The notes below the pieces were generated by a model, which saw nothing but the letters and a program-made list of their open reading frames with translations, was not told the origin of the DNA and did no database searches. 64,000 nucleotides of DNA from Burkholderia sp. IMCC1007. GTDB taxonomy: Bacteria; Pseudomonadota; Gammaproteobacteria; Burkholderiales; Burkholderiaceae. Each line of letters begins with the position of its first letter. Position 1 is the first letter of the stretch. Shown here in pieces: positions 45,715 to 54,700 of this stretch. Made by a program: the position numbers and the translations under genes. The DNA lies in NCBI RefSeq assembly GCF_027257875.1, contig NZ_JAPVQY010000004.1:124001-188000 (forward strand), given 5' to 3'.

Positions 45715-47355
45715 TCACGCCGCGCATTGCCTGCCGCGAATCATGTCCGCGGCCTTTTCGGCGATCATCAGCGTCGCCGCGTAGGTGTTGCCGGAGGTGA
45801 TCCTCGGCATGATTGACGCATCGACGACCCGCAGGTTTTCCAAACCGTGCACCCGCAACGCGCTGTCGACCACCGCCATCGGATCGGATTGCGGGCCCAT
45901 GCGGGCCGTGCCCACCAGATGAAAACCCGTCGAGCCGTGGTGGCGGCAGAAATCGAGCATCTGCTCGTCGGTCTTCACCGCATCGCCCGGAACGGTTTCC
46001 TCGAGCAGATATTTCGCGAGCGTCGGCGAATGGAGCAGCCCGCGGATGATCTTCATGCCGGCGACCATCACCTCCTGATCGCCCGGATGCGACAGATAGT
46101 TCGGCTGAATGACGGGATCCTCGAACACGTCGGTCGAGCGCGCATGCACGTAGCCGACGCTCGCGGGCCGGTGCTGCCACCACCCGCCGGTCACGCCCGG
46201 ATAGTCGTCGAGCACGTAGTGCTTGCCCTCGCGGTAGCTGCCCGGCACGAACACGCACTGCAGATCCGGCGTGTCGACATCGGGCTTCGACTTGCAGAAC
46301 AGATGCGCCTGCGACGGCGTGAGCGTCAGCACGCTCGGCTTCTTGAGCAGCCAGCGCATCACCTGCCACGCGAGGCGCGGGCCGCGCGCCATTTCGTTCA
46401 GCGTCGTCGTGCCGGGGCGCGCGCGCATCACCAGGCGCGCCGAATAGTGATCGCCGAGATTCTCGCCCACGCCGGGCAACGCATGGATCACGTCGACGCC
46501 CAGCGTTGCCAGCAGGTTCGCCGGGCCGACGCCGGAGATCTGCAGCAGCCGCGCCGTGTTCACGGTGCCCGCCGACACGATCACCTCGCGACGCGCGCGG
46601 ACCACGGTTTCGTCGCCGCCCGGCCGCCGGACGAACCCGACACCGACGGCGCGCTTGCCGTCGAAGACGACGCGCCGCGCCCGCACGCCGGCGATCAGTT
46701 CGACATTGCCGCGCTTGAGGGCCGGCGCCAGGAACGCCATCGACGCACTCACGCGAAACCGGTTCTCGATGGTGCGCTGGAAGTAGCCGACGCCTTCCTG
46801 ATCGCCCGAGTTGTAGTCGGAATTGCGCTTGTGTCCGGCGGCGACTGCCGCATCGATGAACGTTTCGGATACCGGATGAAACCAGTCCATCGGCGTGACC
46901 GGAATCGCGCCCGAGCGTCCGCGAATGCCGTCGCCGTCGGCGCTCATGAACCGCTCGAAGCGTGCGAAATACGGCAGCACGTCGCGATAGCCCCAGCCCG
47001 GGTTGCCGTCCGCAGCCCAGCTGTCGAAATCGCCGGGCTGGCCCCGGACGATCATCATCCCGTTGATCGAGCTCGACCCGCCGACGACGCGCCCTTGCGT
47101 CGTCGAGATCCGCCGCCCGCCGCTACCCGCCGACGGCTCGGTCTTGAATTGCCACGTGATCTGCGGCTGCGTGAGCGTCTTGACGAAGCCGGACGGAATC
47201 CGGATGTACGGACGCGCATCGCTCGATCCGGCTTCCAGCACGCAGACCGTCACCGCCGGATCCTCGGACAGTCGCGCCGCCAGGACCGATCCTGCCGATC
47301 CGGCGCCGACGATCACATAGTCGTAGGTTTGGGCGTTCTCATTCGTTGCGCTCAC
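45715..47355 (-). CDS. GMC-family FAD-dependent alcohol dehydrogenase/oxidase
   Basis: This 546-residue protein uses a GTG start with GAGAGGAG upstream. It has the FAD-binding start YDYVIVGAGSAGSVLAARL, the GMC signature GGSSSINGMM near 85-95 and the second signature SAGTVNTARLLQISG near 255-270. The C-terminal catalytic His-Asn/His region contains TGFHLVGTARMG and ITSGNTYAATLMIAEK. Choline dehydrogenase and many alcohol oxidases belong here. It is the first gene of the methylaspartate operon, and the LysR gene diverges from it. Confidence 0.88.
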   Translation of the reverse strand: MSATNENAQTYDYVIVGAGSAGSVLAARLSEDPAVTVCVLEAGSSDARPYIRIPSGFVKTLTQPQITWQFKTEPSAGSGGRRISTTQGRVVGGSSSINGMMIVRGQPGDFDSWAADGNPGWGYRDVLPYFARFERFMSADGDGIRGRSGAIPVTPMDWFHPVSETFIDAAVAAGHKRNSDYNSGDQEGVGYFQRTIENRFRVSASMAFLAPALKRGNVELIAGVRARRVVFDGKRAVGVGFVRRPGGDETVVRARREVIVSAGTVNTARLLQISGVGPANLLATLGVDVIHALPGVGENLGDHYSARLVMRARPGTTTLNEMARGPRLAWQVMRWLLKKPSVLTLTPSQAHLFCKSKPDVDTPDLQCVFVPGSYREGKHYVLDDYPGVTGGWWQHRPASVGYVHARSTDVFEDPVIQPNYLSHPGDQEVMVAGMKIIRGLLHSPTLAKYLLEETVPGDAVKTDEQMLDFCRHHGSTGFHLVGTARMGPQSDPMAVVDSALRVHGLENLRVVDASIMPRITSGNTYAATLMIAEKAADMIRGRQCAA

Positions 47356-47693
47356 GCTTCGCTCCTCTCGCTGCTTGCTGTTTCATCGCTCCGGACGTGC
47401 CGTCGGCCCGGAGGCCAATGACGCGTGCCGACCCCGCCAACGGGAGTGGACGAATGGTAGGGAGCGGCTTTAAATAAAAAAAGCGATTTACATGCACCGT
47501 CAGATGCAAGACTTTCATCTATCGAGCGATTCGAGGGAAACCCTGACAGGCGCGTGGCGTTGCGGAATCTGGATTTGACGGCCGTAGCGGGCGTGTGCTC
47601 GACTCCCGCTGCCCATTGCCATCCCGCGCGTCATCATGCAATGATTCGATTTATCGAAACCACAGATTCATATTTTTCACTGAAGACAATGCG

Positions 47694-48593
47694 ATGTCGC
47701 TGAGTGCATACGAGATTTTCGTCGCGATCGCGGAACGGGGCAGCTTCGCCGCGGCCGCGCATCAGTTGAACCTGTCGCCGTCCGCGGTGAGTCATGCGCT
47801 GGCCGCGTTCGAGCAGGATCTCGGCTTCACGCTATTCCGCCGAAACCGCAGCGGCGTGCGCTTGACGGCCGGCGGCGAAGCGCTGCTGCCTGCCGTGCGC
47901 GAAGTGCTCCAGAGCAACGAGAAGCTCGAGCAGCAGGCGTCGAAGCTGCTCGGGCTCGAATCGGGCACGGTGCGCATCGGCGCGTTCAGTAGCGTGAGCG
48001 TCGCGTGGTTGCCGAAGATCATCCGGTCGTTCGCGGACCTCTACCCGAACATCGAGGTCGTCATCGAGCAAGGCGGGTACGACGACGTCGCCGAATGGAT
48101 CGTCAAGAGCCAGGTCGACCTCGGTTTCATCACGCTGCCGGCGGCGCCCGGGCTCGACGTGACGCCGCTCTACGCGGATCCGCTCGTCTGCATCGCACCG
48201 GCCGGCTTCGTGCCGAAGAGCCGGGCCTACATGACGGTCGCCGAGCTGGCCGAGCATCCGGTCGTGCTGCAGGGAGAAGGCTACGGCAAGGAAACGCAGC
48301 AATTGCTGGCGAGCCACAAGGTCTCGGTCAAGTCCCGCGCGCGCGCCATCGACGACGCGGCCATCATCGCGATCGTCGAAAGCGGGCTGGGAATCAGCGT
48401 GGTGCCCGAGCTCGCGCTGCTCAACTACCGGAGCGCCGTGCAGGCGTTTCCGTTCTACCCGGCGCAAAGCCGGGCGATCGCCGTCGCGTCGCTCGGCCGG
48501 GACGGCCTCGCCCCGGCCGCCAAGGCGATGCACGAACACATCGTCGAGGCCGTCGCGTCGTGGTCGAAGCACGACGACAGCGCTCGGCACTGA
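47694..48593 (+). CDS. LysR-family regulator of the methylaspartate operon
   Basis: This 299-residue protein has a winged helix (SLSAYEIFVAIAERGSFAAA...) and a substrate domain with the conserved GSG-like ISVVPELAL region. I chose the ATG at 47694 because it gives the family length. It diverges from the GMC oxidoreductase gene. The 340-bp gap is AT-rich near 47470-47520, with GATG/CATC symmetric halves around 47502-47523 that could be a LysR site. Regulation of the five-gene operon is inferred. Confidence 0.87.
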   Translation: MSLSAYEIFVAIAERGSFAAAAHQLNLSPSAVSHALAAFEQDLGFTLFRRNRSGVRLTAGGEALLPAVREVLQSNEKLEQQASKLLGLESGTVRIGAFSSVSVAWLPKIIRSFADLYPNIEVVIEQGGYDDVAEWIVKSQVDLGFITLPAAPGLDVTPLYADPLVCIAPAGFVPKSRAYMTVAELAEHPVVLQGEGYGKETQQLLASHKVSVKSRARAIDDAAIIAIVESGLGISVVPELALLNYRSAVQAFPFYPAQSRAIAVASLGRDGLAPAAKAMHEHIVEAVASWSKHDDSARH

Positions 48594-48615
48594 GCCGGTC
48601 GGCCCGCCGGCGCGC

Positions 48616-49242
48616 TCAGTTCGTCTTGATCGACTGAAACCAGCGGCCGGGCGTTTCGCCGGTGATCTGCTTGAACACGCGCGACAGATGGCTCTGGCTC
48701 GCGAACCCGCAGGCGTCCGCAATCTGCGCCAGCGGCAGCCGGTCCGCCCTGAGCAGTTCCATCGCGCGCTCCGTGCGACGCGCCATCAGCCATCGATGCG
48801 GCGTTTCGCCGACCTCCTCCCGGAACGCGCGGGAAAAGTGCCGGGCGCTGAGCCCCGCGGCAGCCGACAGCGCGGCGAGATCGATCTCCTCGTGCAGATG
48901 CGCTTCGACGAAGTCGACGATGCGCTTGAGCCGCCACGACGGGAGTGCGACGTGCTTCATCGGGCGCTCGACGGCGCCGGCCAGTTGCAGCAGATGCGTG
49001 ACGAGCGTCGTCAACGCGCCGTCCGCGAGCAGGCGGTCCGTGACGTGAGCAGCCGCCGTTCCGTCCCACAGCCGCATCATCAGGTGCGGCAGGAACGCAT
49101 CTTCCCAGGTCGCTTCCGCCAGCGCGGTTCCGGAAGCCGGCGCGCTCGTCGTCGTCGCGTTCCCGAAGGTGCGCGGCGCGACCGGTTTCCCGGCACGCGT
49201 GTTCGCGATCGCCCCGGCCTGATCGCGCCGCTTCGACGTTCA
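48616..49242 (-). pseudogene. AraC-family regulator, apparently truncated at its 5' end
   Basis: The C-terminal DNA-binding domain is complete (IVDFVEAHLHEEIDLAALSA, HFSRAFREEVGETPHRWL, IADACGFASQSHLSRVFK). The frame continues upstream without any start codon until a stop at about 49242, encoding only part of a ligand domain. An ATG at 49080 would give a 154-residue protein with almost only the DNA-binding part. The missing start lies exactly at the junction with the truncated APC permease, so the gene was probably cut by the same rearrangement. It may still be expressed in shortened form. Confidence 0.55.
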
Positions 49243-49276
49243 ACCCGGCTCATCAGCCTTCGTGAAGGGAACCATC

Positions 49277-49864
49277 ATGTCAACTGACTCGTTTGGCTAC
49301 AAGCAAGAGCTGCAGCGCAGTCTGACGCTTGCGGATCTGGTGATCTACGGGATCGTGTTCATGATCCCGATCGCGCCGTTCGCCATCTACGGTTACGTGT
49401 CGGACGCGTCGGGCGGCATGGTGCCGCTCGCGTACATCATCGGGATGGTCGCGATGTTCTTCACCGCGCTCAGCTACAAGGTGCTGTCCGAGGACTTTCC
49501 GATCGCCGGCTCCGCGTATGCATACGCGCAACGCGGCATCGGCGACATGGCCGGATTCATCGCCGGCTGGATGCTCATCCTCGACTATCTGCTGATCCCT
49601 GCGCTCACCTACGTCGTCGCCGCAGCCGCGCTGTCGCAGCTGTTTCCCGTCATTCCTCGCTGGGTGTGGATCGCGATGTTTCTCGGCATCGGGACCGTGA
49701 CGAACTACGTGGGCGTCCAGGCCACCGCGGCCGTCAACAGGTTCTTCATGTACACGCAGATGCTGGTGCTGATCGTGTTCTCGGCAGTCGGCCTCTACGC
49801 GCTCTATCACGGCGCGGGAGCCGGCCATCTCACGTACACGTCGGTCCGCTTGCTCAGGTTGTAG
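49277..49864 (+). pseudogene. 5' fragment of an APC-superfamily permease
   Basis: The first 185 residues are a normal APC permease start (LTLADLVIYGIVFMIPIAPF, VLSEDFPIAGSAYAYAQRGI) with about five helices. The sequence then ends after GHLTYTSVRLLRL, at 195 residues where about 450 are expected. From about 49835 the DNA is antisense to a porin 3' end, so the remainder of the permease has been replaced by other DNA. The ATG at 49277 and upstream GAAGGGAA are intact. Confidence 0.75.
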
Positions 49865-50150
49865 TCGGCGCCGACACTGACCATGTGATATTTCGCCGAC
49901 GAGTCGCCGCCAGCATCGCGGTGGCATCGACGATGCTGCCTGCGCCGCTCGTGGCGAGCGTCTTGCCCTTCGCATATTGATACGCTTCGAGCAGATACCG
50001 TCCGGTGCGCTTCGACAACACGTAGTACTGCGACAGGTTGAACTGCTGATATTGCGCACTATCGGCGATGCCGTTCGCTTCGGTCGAACGCGTGTACGCA
50101 TAGCCCGCACCGAAATCCCACACCGCCGCCGGCCTCCAGTGCAGCACCGC
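49835..50150 (-). pseudogene. 3' fragment of an OmpC-type porin
   Basis: The minus strand encodes FGAGYAYTRSTEANGIADSA and QYYVLSKRTGRYLLEAYQYA, typical late strands of Burkholderia porins. After a frame change near 49905 it continues KYHMVSVGADYNLSKRTDVY. Both the N-terminal two thirds and the very end are missing. It is joined tail-to-tail to the truncated permease near 49840. From 50150 to 50292 I see no further gene. Confidence 0.65.
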
Positions 50151-50292
50151 ACGAGCGGATACACACGCCGCACGTCATGGCCGCACGGTAACGAAAACGC
50201 ACGGCCGCCGTGCCGACGCGTGCGTCGAGGAAGCCGAGCCGTCGTTCCGAGGTGGGACGGCAGGCGGGACTTCCCTCCGCGCAACGCGACTA

Positions 50293-50856
50293 TCACGGCG
50301 CGAGCGCCCCGCGCGAAGACACCGGCTCGAACGTGGCTTCGATGAACCGGATCACATCATCGAGCGACGACGTGCACGCGGCGCCCGGCGCGAGCTCCCG
50401 GAACGCGCCGTCCGGCCCGAAGCAAACGAGCGGCTTGCGCCAGCGCTGCGCCAGCGCGATCTCTTCGGCCGTCCCGTGGCCGCCGGGCAACGCGACGATC
50501 AGGTCGCTGCTCAGCACGTTCACGTAGTTGCGGTTGATCGTGTGCGGATCGGCACCCGGTTCGCGGCGCGGCAGCGGCGTGAGGATCGGGATCTCGACGA
50601 ACGGATGCGGATAGCCGGCGAGCGGCACGAAGCCGGCGTGCAGATCGGCTTGCGTCGGCAGGATGCCGATCGAGCGCCCGATGCGCGTCGGCACGCCGGC
50701 GAACGCGCGCGCGACGGCGAGCATCACGCCCTGCCCGCCGCCCGTCAGCAGATTGAAGCCGGCCTGCGCGAGCCATGCGCCGAGCGGCTCCGAGTAGGCG
50801 AGCCACGGTTCCTTGCCCGAGCCCATCACGCCGATCGTCAGGTTGTCGCGTTGCAT
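50293..50856 (-). CDS. LOG-family / TIGR00725-like nucleotide-binding protein
   Basis: This 187-residue protein has a Rossmann-like start with GVMGSGKE, GGGQGVMLAVARAF near 40-52 and the family motif PGGHGTAEEIALA near 122-134. Related proteins are cytokinin-activating LOG phosphoribohydrolases or molybdenum-cofactor carrier proteins. The PGGxGTxxE motif here is PGGHGTAEE, so the phosphoribohydrolase-type site is conserved. It lies about 75 bases beyond the end of the MFS gene on the same strand. Confidence 0.75.
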   Translation of the reverse strand: MQRDNLTIGVMGSGKEPWLAYSEPLGAWLAQAGFNLLTGGGQGVMLAVARAFAGVPTRIGRSIGILPTQADLHAGFVPLAGYPHPFVEIPILTPLPRREPGADPHTINRNYVNVLSSDLIVALPGGHGTAEEIALAQRWRKPLVCFGPDGAFRELAPGAACTSSLDDVIRFIEATFEPVSSRGALAP

Positions 50857-50932
50857 CGTGAATTCCGGTGGAGATGGTTGGTGAGTATTCGGCGGCGCCG
50901 GCGCGCTGCATCGCGCCCGGCTGCCGATGCCG

Positions 50933-52180
50933 CTATTCGAGTTCGACGCCCTTGAGCTCGGGAATCAGGAACAGCGTCGCGACCATGTCGAGCACGTAGA
51001 GGCCGGCGAGCAGCGCGATCGCCGTCTGGAACGAGTAGTGCGCGGCCAGCGCGCCGACCGCGACCGGCCCGAACCCGCCGATCGCGCGGCCGATGTTCCA
51101 CAGCACGTTCTGCGCGGTCGCGCGCGCGGCTGTCGGATAACCTTCGGACATCAACGTTCCGTATCCGCCGACCATCCCGTTGACGAACATCCCCATCAGC
51201 GCGCCGGCCCACAGCATCGTCGTCGGGTCGGACAGGCGCGCATACGCGATGACCGTCACGACCGCGCCGAGCTGGTACAGCAGGAACGTCGGCTTGCGCC
51301 CGATGCGATCGGCGAACTGCCCGAACACCCACACGCCAATCATCATCCCGATCACGGTCACCGCCGTCCACAGCCCCGACTTCGTCAGCGAGAAGCCCAT
51401 CTGCTTCGACAGGAAGGTCGGCAGCCAGATCATGATCCCGTAGTAGCCGAAGTTCTGGACCGCACAGAGAATCACGATGCCAACGCTCGTGCGCGTGGTG
51501 CGGCCGTCGGCGACCAGCATCCGGAACGTGTTGACGCGCGGCTGCGTCGCGCGCTGCACGAACACCTCGGGCTCGTGCAGCCGGTTGCGCAGCACCCATG
51601 CCAGCAGCGCGGGCAGCACGCCGACCACGAACATCCCGCGCCAGCCGATATGGAGCAGCAGAAACGGCGTCAACAGCGCGGCGAGCAGCACGCCGGCCTG
51701 CCAGCCGAGCGCGACGTAGCACGACACGCGCGCCCGCTTGGTCGCCGGCCACGCTTCCGCGGCGAGCGCCATGCCGATCCCGAACTCGCCGCCGAGGCCG
51801 ATGCCGGCGATGGTCCGGTAGACGAGCAGATCGCGGAAGCCCTGCGCGAACGCGCACAGGCCGGTGAAGATCGCGAACAGCAGGATCGTCCAGGTCAGCA
51901 CGCGCACGCGTCCGTACCGATCGCTCAGGGTGCCGAACAGAATGCCGCCGGCAACCGCGCCGATCAGCGTCCACGTAACCAGCGCGCCGCCCTGCCCGGG
52001 CGTCAGCTGCAGCGCCGCGGTGATCGCGGGCAGCATGAAGCCGAGAATCAGCAGGTCGAAGCCGTCCATCGCATAGCCGATCGCCGAGCCGGCCAGCGCC
52101 TTCCACGCGTACGACCCGACCTGTTCCCCGCGCGGCGCCGCCGGATCGCCGAGCGCCGAAGATTTCATGTTTGCTGCCAT
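50933..52180 (-). CDS. MFS transporter, aromatic-acid/sugar symporter type
   Basis: This 415-residue protein has 12 helices, the helix-1 DGFDLLILGFMLP motif of the AAHS group, GTLSDRYGRVRVL in loop 2-3 and FADRIGRKPTFLL in loop 8-9. The first ATG (52180) and a second four codons later are both possible. AAHS carriers import hydroxybenzoates, niacin and related acids. No matching catabolic gene is adjacent. Confidence 0.83.
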   Translation of the reverse strand: MAANMKSSALGDPAAPRGEQVGSYAWKALAGSAIGYAMDGFDLLILGFMLPAITAALQLTPGQGGALVTWTLIGAVAGGILFGTLSDRYGRVRVLTWTILLFAIFTGLCAFAQGFRDLLVYRTIAGIGLGGEFGIGMALAAEAWPATKRARVSCYVALGWQAGVLLAALLTPFLLLHIGWRGMFVVGVLPALLAWVLRNRLHEPEVFVQRATQPRVNTFRMLVADGRTTRTSVGIVILCAVQNFGYYGIMIWLPTFLSKQMGFSLTKSGLWTAVTVIGMMIGVWVFGQFADRIGRKPTFLLYQLGAVVTVIAYARLSDPTTMLWAGALMGMFVNGMVGGYGTLMSEGYPTAARATAQNVLWNIGRAIGGFGPVAVGALAAHYSFQTAIALLAGLYVLDMVATLFLIPELKGVELE

Positions 52181-52423
52181 GGTGTTGTGCCGGAAATGTC
52201 CGGGCGACATTCTAAAGCCAGATACGGCGCATGACGGGCCGGTAAACGGGCGCGCGCGGAAAAGCACCGCGTCCCGCTTTCCGAAGCGGGACGCGGGACG
52301 CGAAAAGTAATCGGTTTGAAAAATGAAACGGGCGATGCCGCGCGGGGGCGGGACATCGAAAGGACGGGGCGGCGACGCGTGGCCGGCATTGCGCCGGCGC
52401 GTATCAAGCGGCGCCGTGCTGGA

Positions 52424-52753
52424 TCAGCCCTGGTCGTCCCCGGGCCACCAGGTCTTGGCCTCGCGGTCGACGAGCAGCGTGTCGAGATCCTTGCCTTCGA
52501 GCCATTTCGGCCTCGGGCCGCGGCCCGACCACGAGCGCCCCGTCGTCGGGTCGTAGTACTTGGCCGGCGACTTGCGCTTTCGCTGAACGATGTAGCCGAG
52601 GGCACTCAGCACTTCCTGCTGCGAGATGCCCAATAGCTGGACCTGTTCCTTGAATGCCGCGAGCGCGGCCTGCTTCTCCTTCTGCTTCGCTTCCGACAGC
52701 TTGATGTTCAGGTCCCGAAGTTGTGCTTCGAGTTCCTGCAGGGCCTGGGTCAT
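52424..52753 (-). CDS. H-NS-family nucleoid protein
   Basis: This 109-residue protein has a coiled-coil oligomerisation half (about 1-55) and a C-terminal DNA-binding loop GRSWSGRGPRPKWL (72-85), the beta-proteobacterial version of the H-NS core. The ATG at 52753 has GAGGATGAG upstream. H-NS proteins silence AT-rich foreign DNA. This copy lies beside a retron and other variable genes, so it could act on those as well as globally. Confidence 0.88.
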   Translation of the reverse strand: MTQALQELEAQLRDLNIKLSEAKQKEKQAALAAFKEQVQLLGISQQEVLSALGYIVQRKRKSPAKYYDPTTGRSWSGRGPRPKWLEGKDLDTLLVDREAKTWWPGDDQG

Positions 52754-53117
52754 GTACTCATCCTCTTTGGGCATGTTTTTATTCAAAAAACGTCCGATGG
52801 CTGAACCTATCACGAAGTTCCGCCAATCAGTGTTGCAATATGTGAATCGTTTGCCTGAAATCCGCAAGGCTTTCGAAGATTGCCGAAGGCAAATGCGAGC
52901 ATCGAAAGCCGCACCGATTCGGCACGCAACACCCGGTGCACCGCGCGCGAACGTGCGGCGAACCGTGGCGGCGACCTCCTCACCGCCGGGCGCCGCACCC
53001 TGCGCAGGCGCGGCATGGCGCGAATGATAGCAGCGCGCAAGCGCCGTGTTCGAAGACTTTTTCGATCGGCCCGCGCCCGTGCGGATGAACGGCAAGCGCC
53101 GACGCGCGCACGACGAT
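52754..53117. other. Gap between the retron RT stop and the H-NS start
   Basis: These 364 bases hold the presumed H-NS promoter. The part near 52770-52800 is AT-rich, with TTTTTATTCAAAAAA. No further gene is supported; open frames here are antisense or low-quality. I see no inverted repeat strong enough to name as a terminator for the RT gene. Confidence 0.4.
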
Positions 53118-54467
53118 TTACGTGCCCGGGCAGTGCGTGTCCCATATTATCCGATCGAACAGTGCCTGCAGCTTCGCGCCGCGCGCGGGGTTCAGCGCGG
53201 CGGCGTGCGCGACCCGCCCGGCCAGGTGGGCGCGGAAGTCCGCGTGGGCCGCACGATTCTGCGATGCGGGCCCGTGACGCATGCAATTGGTCAGGATAGC
53301 TTTCAGAAGATCGAACTCGTCGCGCGCGAGGTTCGGGTGACGGTTGACGACGACGCCGGCCAGCTGCTGCCGCATGCCACGCCGCATCACGCGCGTCTTG
53401 CGCAGCTGCAGCGAGAAGCCTTCGTCGAGCGCGATCGCGGCGACCCGCAGCGCCAGCCGTTCGGCGTCGCGCGCGAGCACGCCGCCGCCCGAGAACGCGA
53501 GATCGTCCGCATAGCGCGTATAGGTCGCGCCGAGCGAACGCGCGAGCGCCGCGAGCCGCATGTCGAGGCGAAACGCGCACAGGTTCGCCAGCGCCGGCGA
53601 CGTGGGCGCGCCCTGCGGCAGATGCCGGTAACGGTAGCGCTGGCGCGCGGTCCAGTCGAGCCGGTCGCGCAGGTCGGGCGCGAGCAGCCGCGCCGACGGC
53701 ACGCGGTTGGTGCACAGCGCGGTCAGCGTCCGCGCGACTTCGATCGGATAGCCGAGCGTGTCGAACAGCGCATGCACCCGCGCCGCCCGCACCGATACGA
53801 AGAAATCCGCGAGATCGAAACGCACGACGACGTCGCGATCCGCATGCGGGGCGGCGAACGACACGATCCCGCGCGCCTTGCGAAAACCGTGCGCCGCGTC
53901 GTGCGGCGGAATGCGATCGAGCAGCCCGTGCAGGATGCGCCGCTGCGCTTCGCGCAGCCGGCCCTTCGGTATTTCGATCAGCCGGCAGCCGCCGCTGCGC
54001 TTGTCGTAGCCCGTGTACGTGTAGTGATGCAGCGGCGTATCGGCGCTACGCGCGTCGACGCGCCAGCGGTCGGACAGCCAGTCGAGCTCGGCCGCGCTCA
54101 CGCCGAGCCACGCCGCAAGATCGCCGCACGTCGGCCACGGCGGCACGTCGCATTCGGCAAGCCGACTCGGCAACTGCCGCTGCACCGGCGGGCGCCGCAC
54201 CACGCGCATCACGACCGGCCGATGCGGGCCGTACCACGCGTTCAGGAACGCCGGCGCATCGGCCAGCATGTCGGCAAGCCGGTCGATATCGACGTCGGCC
54301 CATTGCGCGCCGAAGCGGGCCAGCGCGTCGCCCGCCACGTCGTGTGCCCAGGGCGGCGCGTCGCCGAGCACGGCCATGATCCGGTCGACGACGCCGCCGC
54401 GTTCCGGAGAACCGGCCAGCATCGCTTCGGCAAGCGTGCGCGCAGTGTCGAACAGGGACGTGTGCAT
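53118..54467 (-). CDS. Retron-type reverse transcriptase (Mx162-like, with N-terminal extension)
   Basis: This 449-residue protein has about 150 residues of N-terminal extension, as in myxobacterial retron RTs. The RT domain follows: RLIEIPKGRLREAQRRIL (162-179), AAHGFRKARGIVSFA (191-205), motif A FDLADFF with catalytic Asp218, LPQGAPTSPALANL (283-296) and the catalytic YADD at 319-322. The retron X/VTG region is LAGVVVN at 369-375. It should copy the adjacent RNA into branched msDNA. There is no ribosome binding site before the ATG at 54467, consistent with translation from the end of the retron transcript. Retrons are established anti-phage systems; that role here is inferred. Confidence 0.9.
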   Translation of the reverse strand: MHTSLFDTARTLAEAMLAGSPERGGVVDRIMAVLGDAPPWAHDVAGDALARFGAQWADVDIDRLADMLADAPAFLNAWYGPHRPVVMRVVRRPPVQRQLPSRLAECDVPPWPTCGDLAAWLGVSAAELDWLSDRWRVDARSADTPLHHYTYTGYDKRSGGCRLIEIPKGRLREAQRRILHGLLDRIPPHDAAHGFRKARGIVSFAAPHADRDVVVRFDLADFFVSVRAARVHALFDTLGYPIEVARTLTALCTNRVPSARLLAPDLRDRLDWTARQRYRYRHLPQGAPTSPALANLCAFRLDMRLAALARSLGATYTRYADDLAFSGGGVLARDAERLALRVAAIALDEGFSLQLRKTRVMRRGMRQQLAGVVVNRHPNLARDEFDLLKAILTNCMRHGPASQNRAAHADFRAHLAGRVAHAAALNPARGAKLQALFDRIIWDTHCPGT

Positions 54468-54477
54468 GAGGAAGAAA

Positions 54478-54641
54478 GGGCGGAACGATGAGTCAACGTG
54501 ACAGGTGCTGCGAGAGCTGTCTTGCGCAACGCGCAATCTGCGCTCTTGCGACGCTTCGGCGTGTCGGTCTCATCCACGGGGTAGCCCCGTAGTCCTGGAA
54601 CATCGGCTGCCTGTTCCCGGGGTGTGCTTGACCCACCGCCC
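54478..54641 (-). ncRNA. Retron msr-msd RNA
   Basis: On the minus strand just before the RT gene, a1 (GGGCGGTGGGTCAA, 54628-54641) can pair with a2 (TTGACTCATCGTTCCGCCC, 54478-54496) over 6 + 8 bp with a five-base bulge. An AGC follows a1, so its G (54627) is the likely branch guanosine. Two msr hairpins follow: 54597-54617 (GGAACA/TGTTCC) and 54576-54590 (ACGGGG/CCCCGT). A long msd hairpin (54542-54552 with 54507-54517, inner TTGCGC/GCGCAA at 54522-54536) comes next. The order a1, msr, msd, a2, RT is the standard retron layout. Confidence 0.78.
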
Positions 54642-54650
54642 CGCGACGCG

Positions 54651-54680
54651 ACTTTACTGGCCGCGCACGCGGGGTGTCAA
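54651..54680 (-). promoter_or_regulatory. Promoter for the retron transcript
   Basis: On the minus strand a perfect -35 TTGACA (54675-54680) is followed after 18 bases by TAAAGT (54651-54656), matching four of six -10 positions. Transcription should start near 54644, just before a1. It overlaps the space after the upstream 190-residue gene, so the RNA and RT can be expressed independently of that gene. Confidence 0.6.
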
Positions 54681-54700
54681 TGCGACGGACCGCGCGCCGC

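Noticed and set aside
54647-54656. AGTAAAGTCG beside the retron, identical to the core of the transposon-end repeats near 111 and 231
   Set aside because: It is a single copy that coincides with the retron promoter's -10 region, without a second repeat or transposase; a ten-base match in 64 kb can arise by chance.
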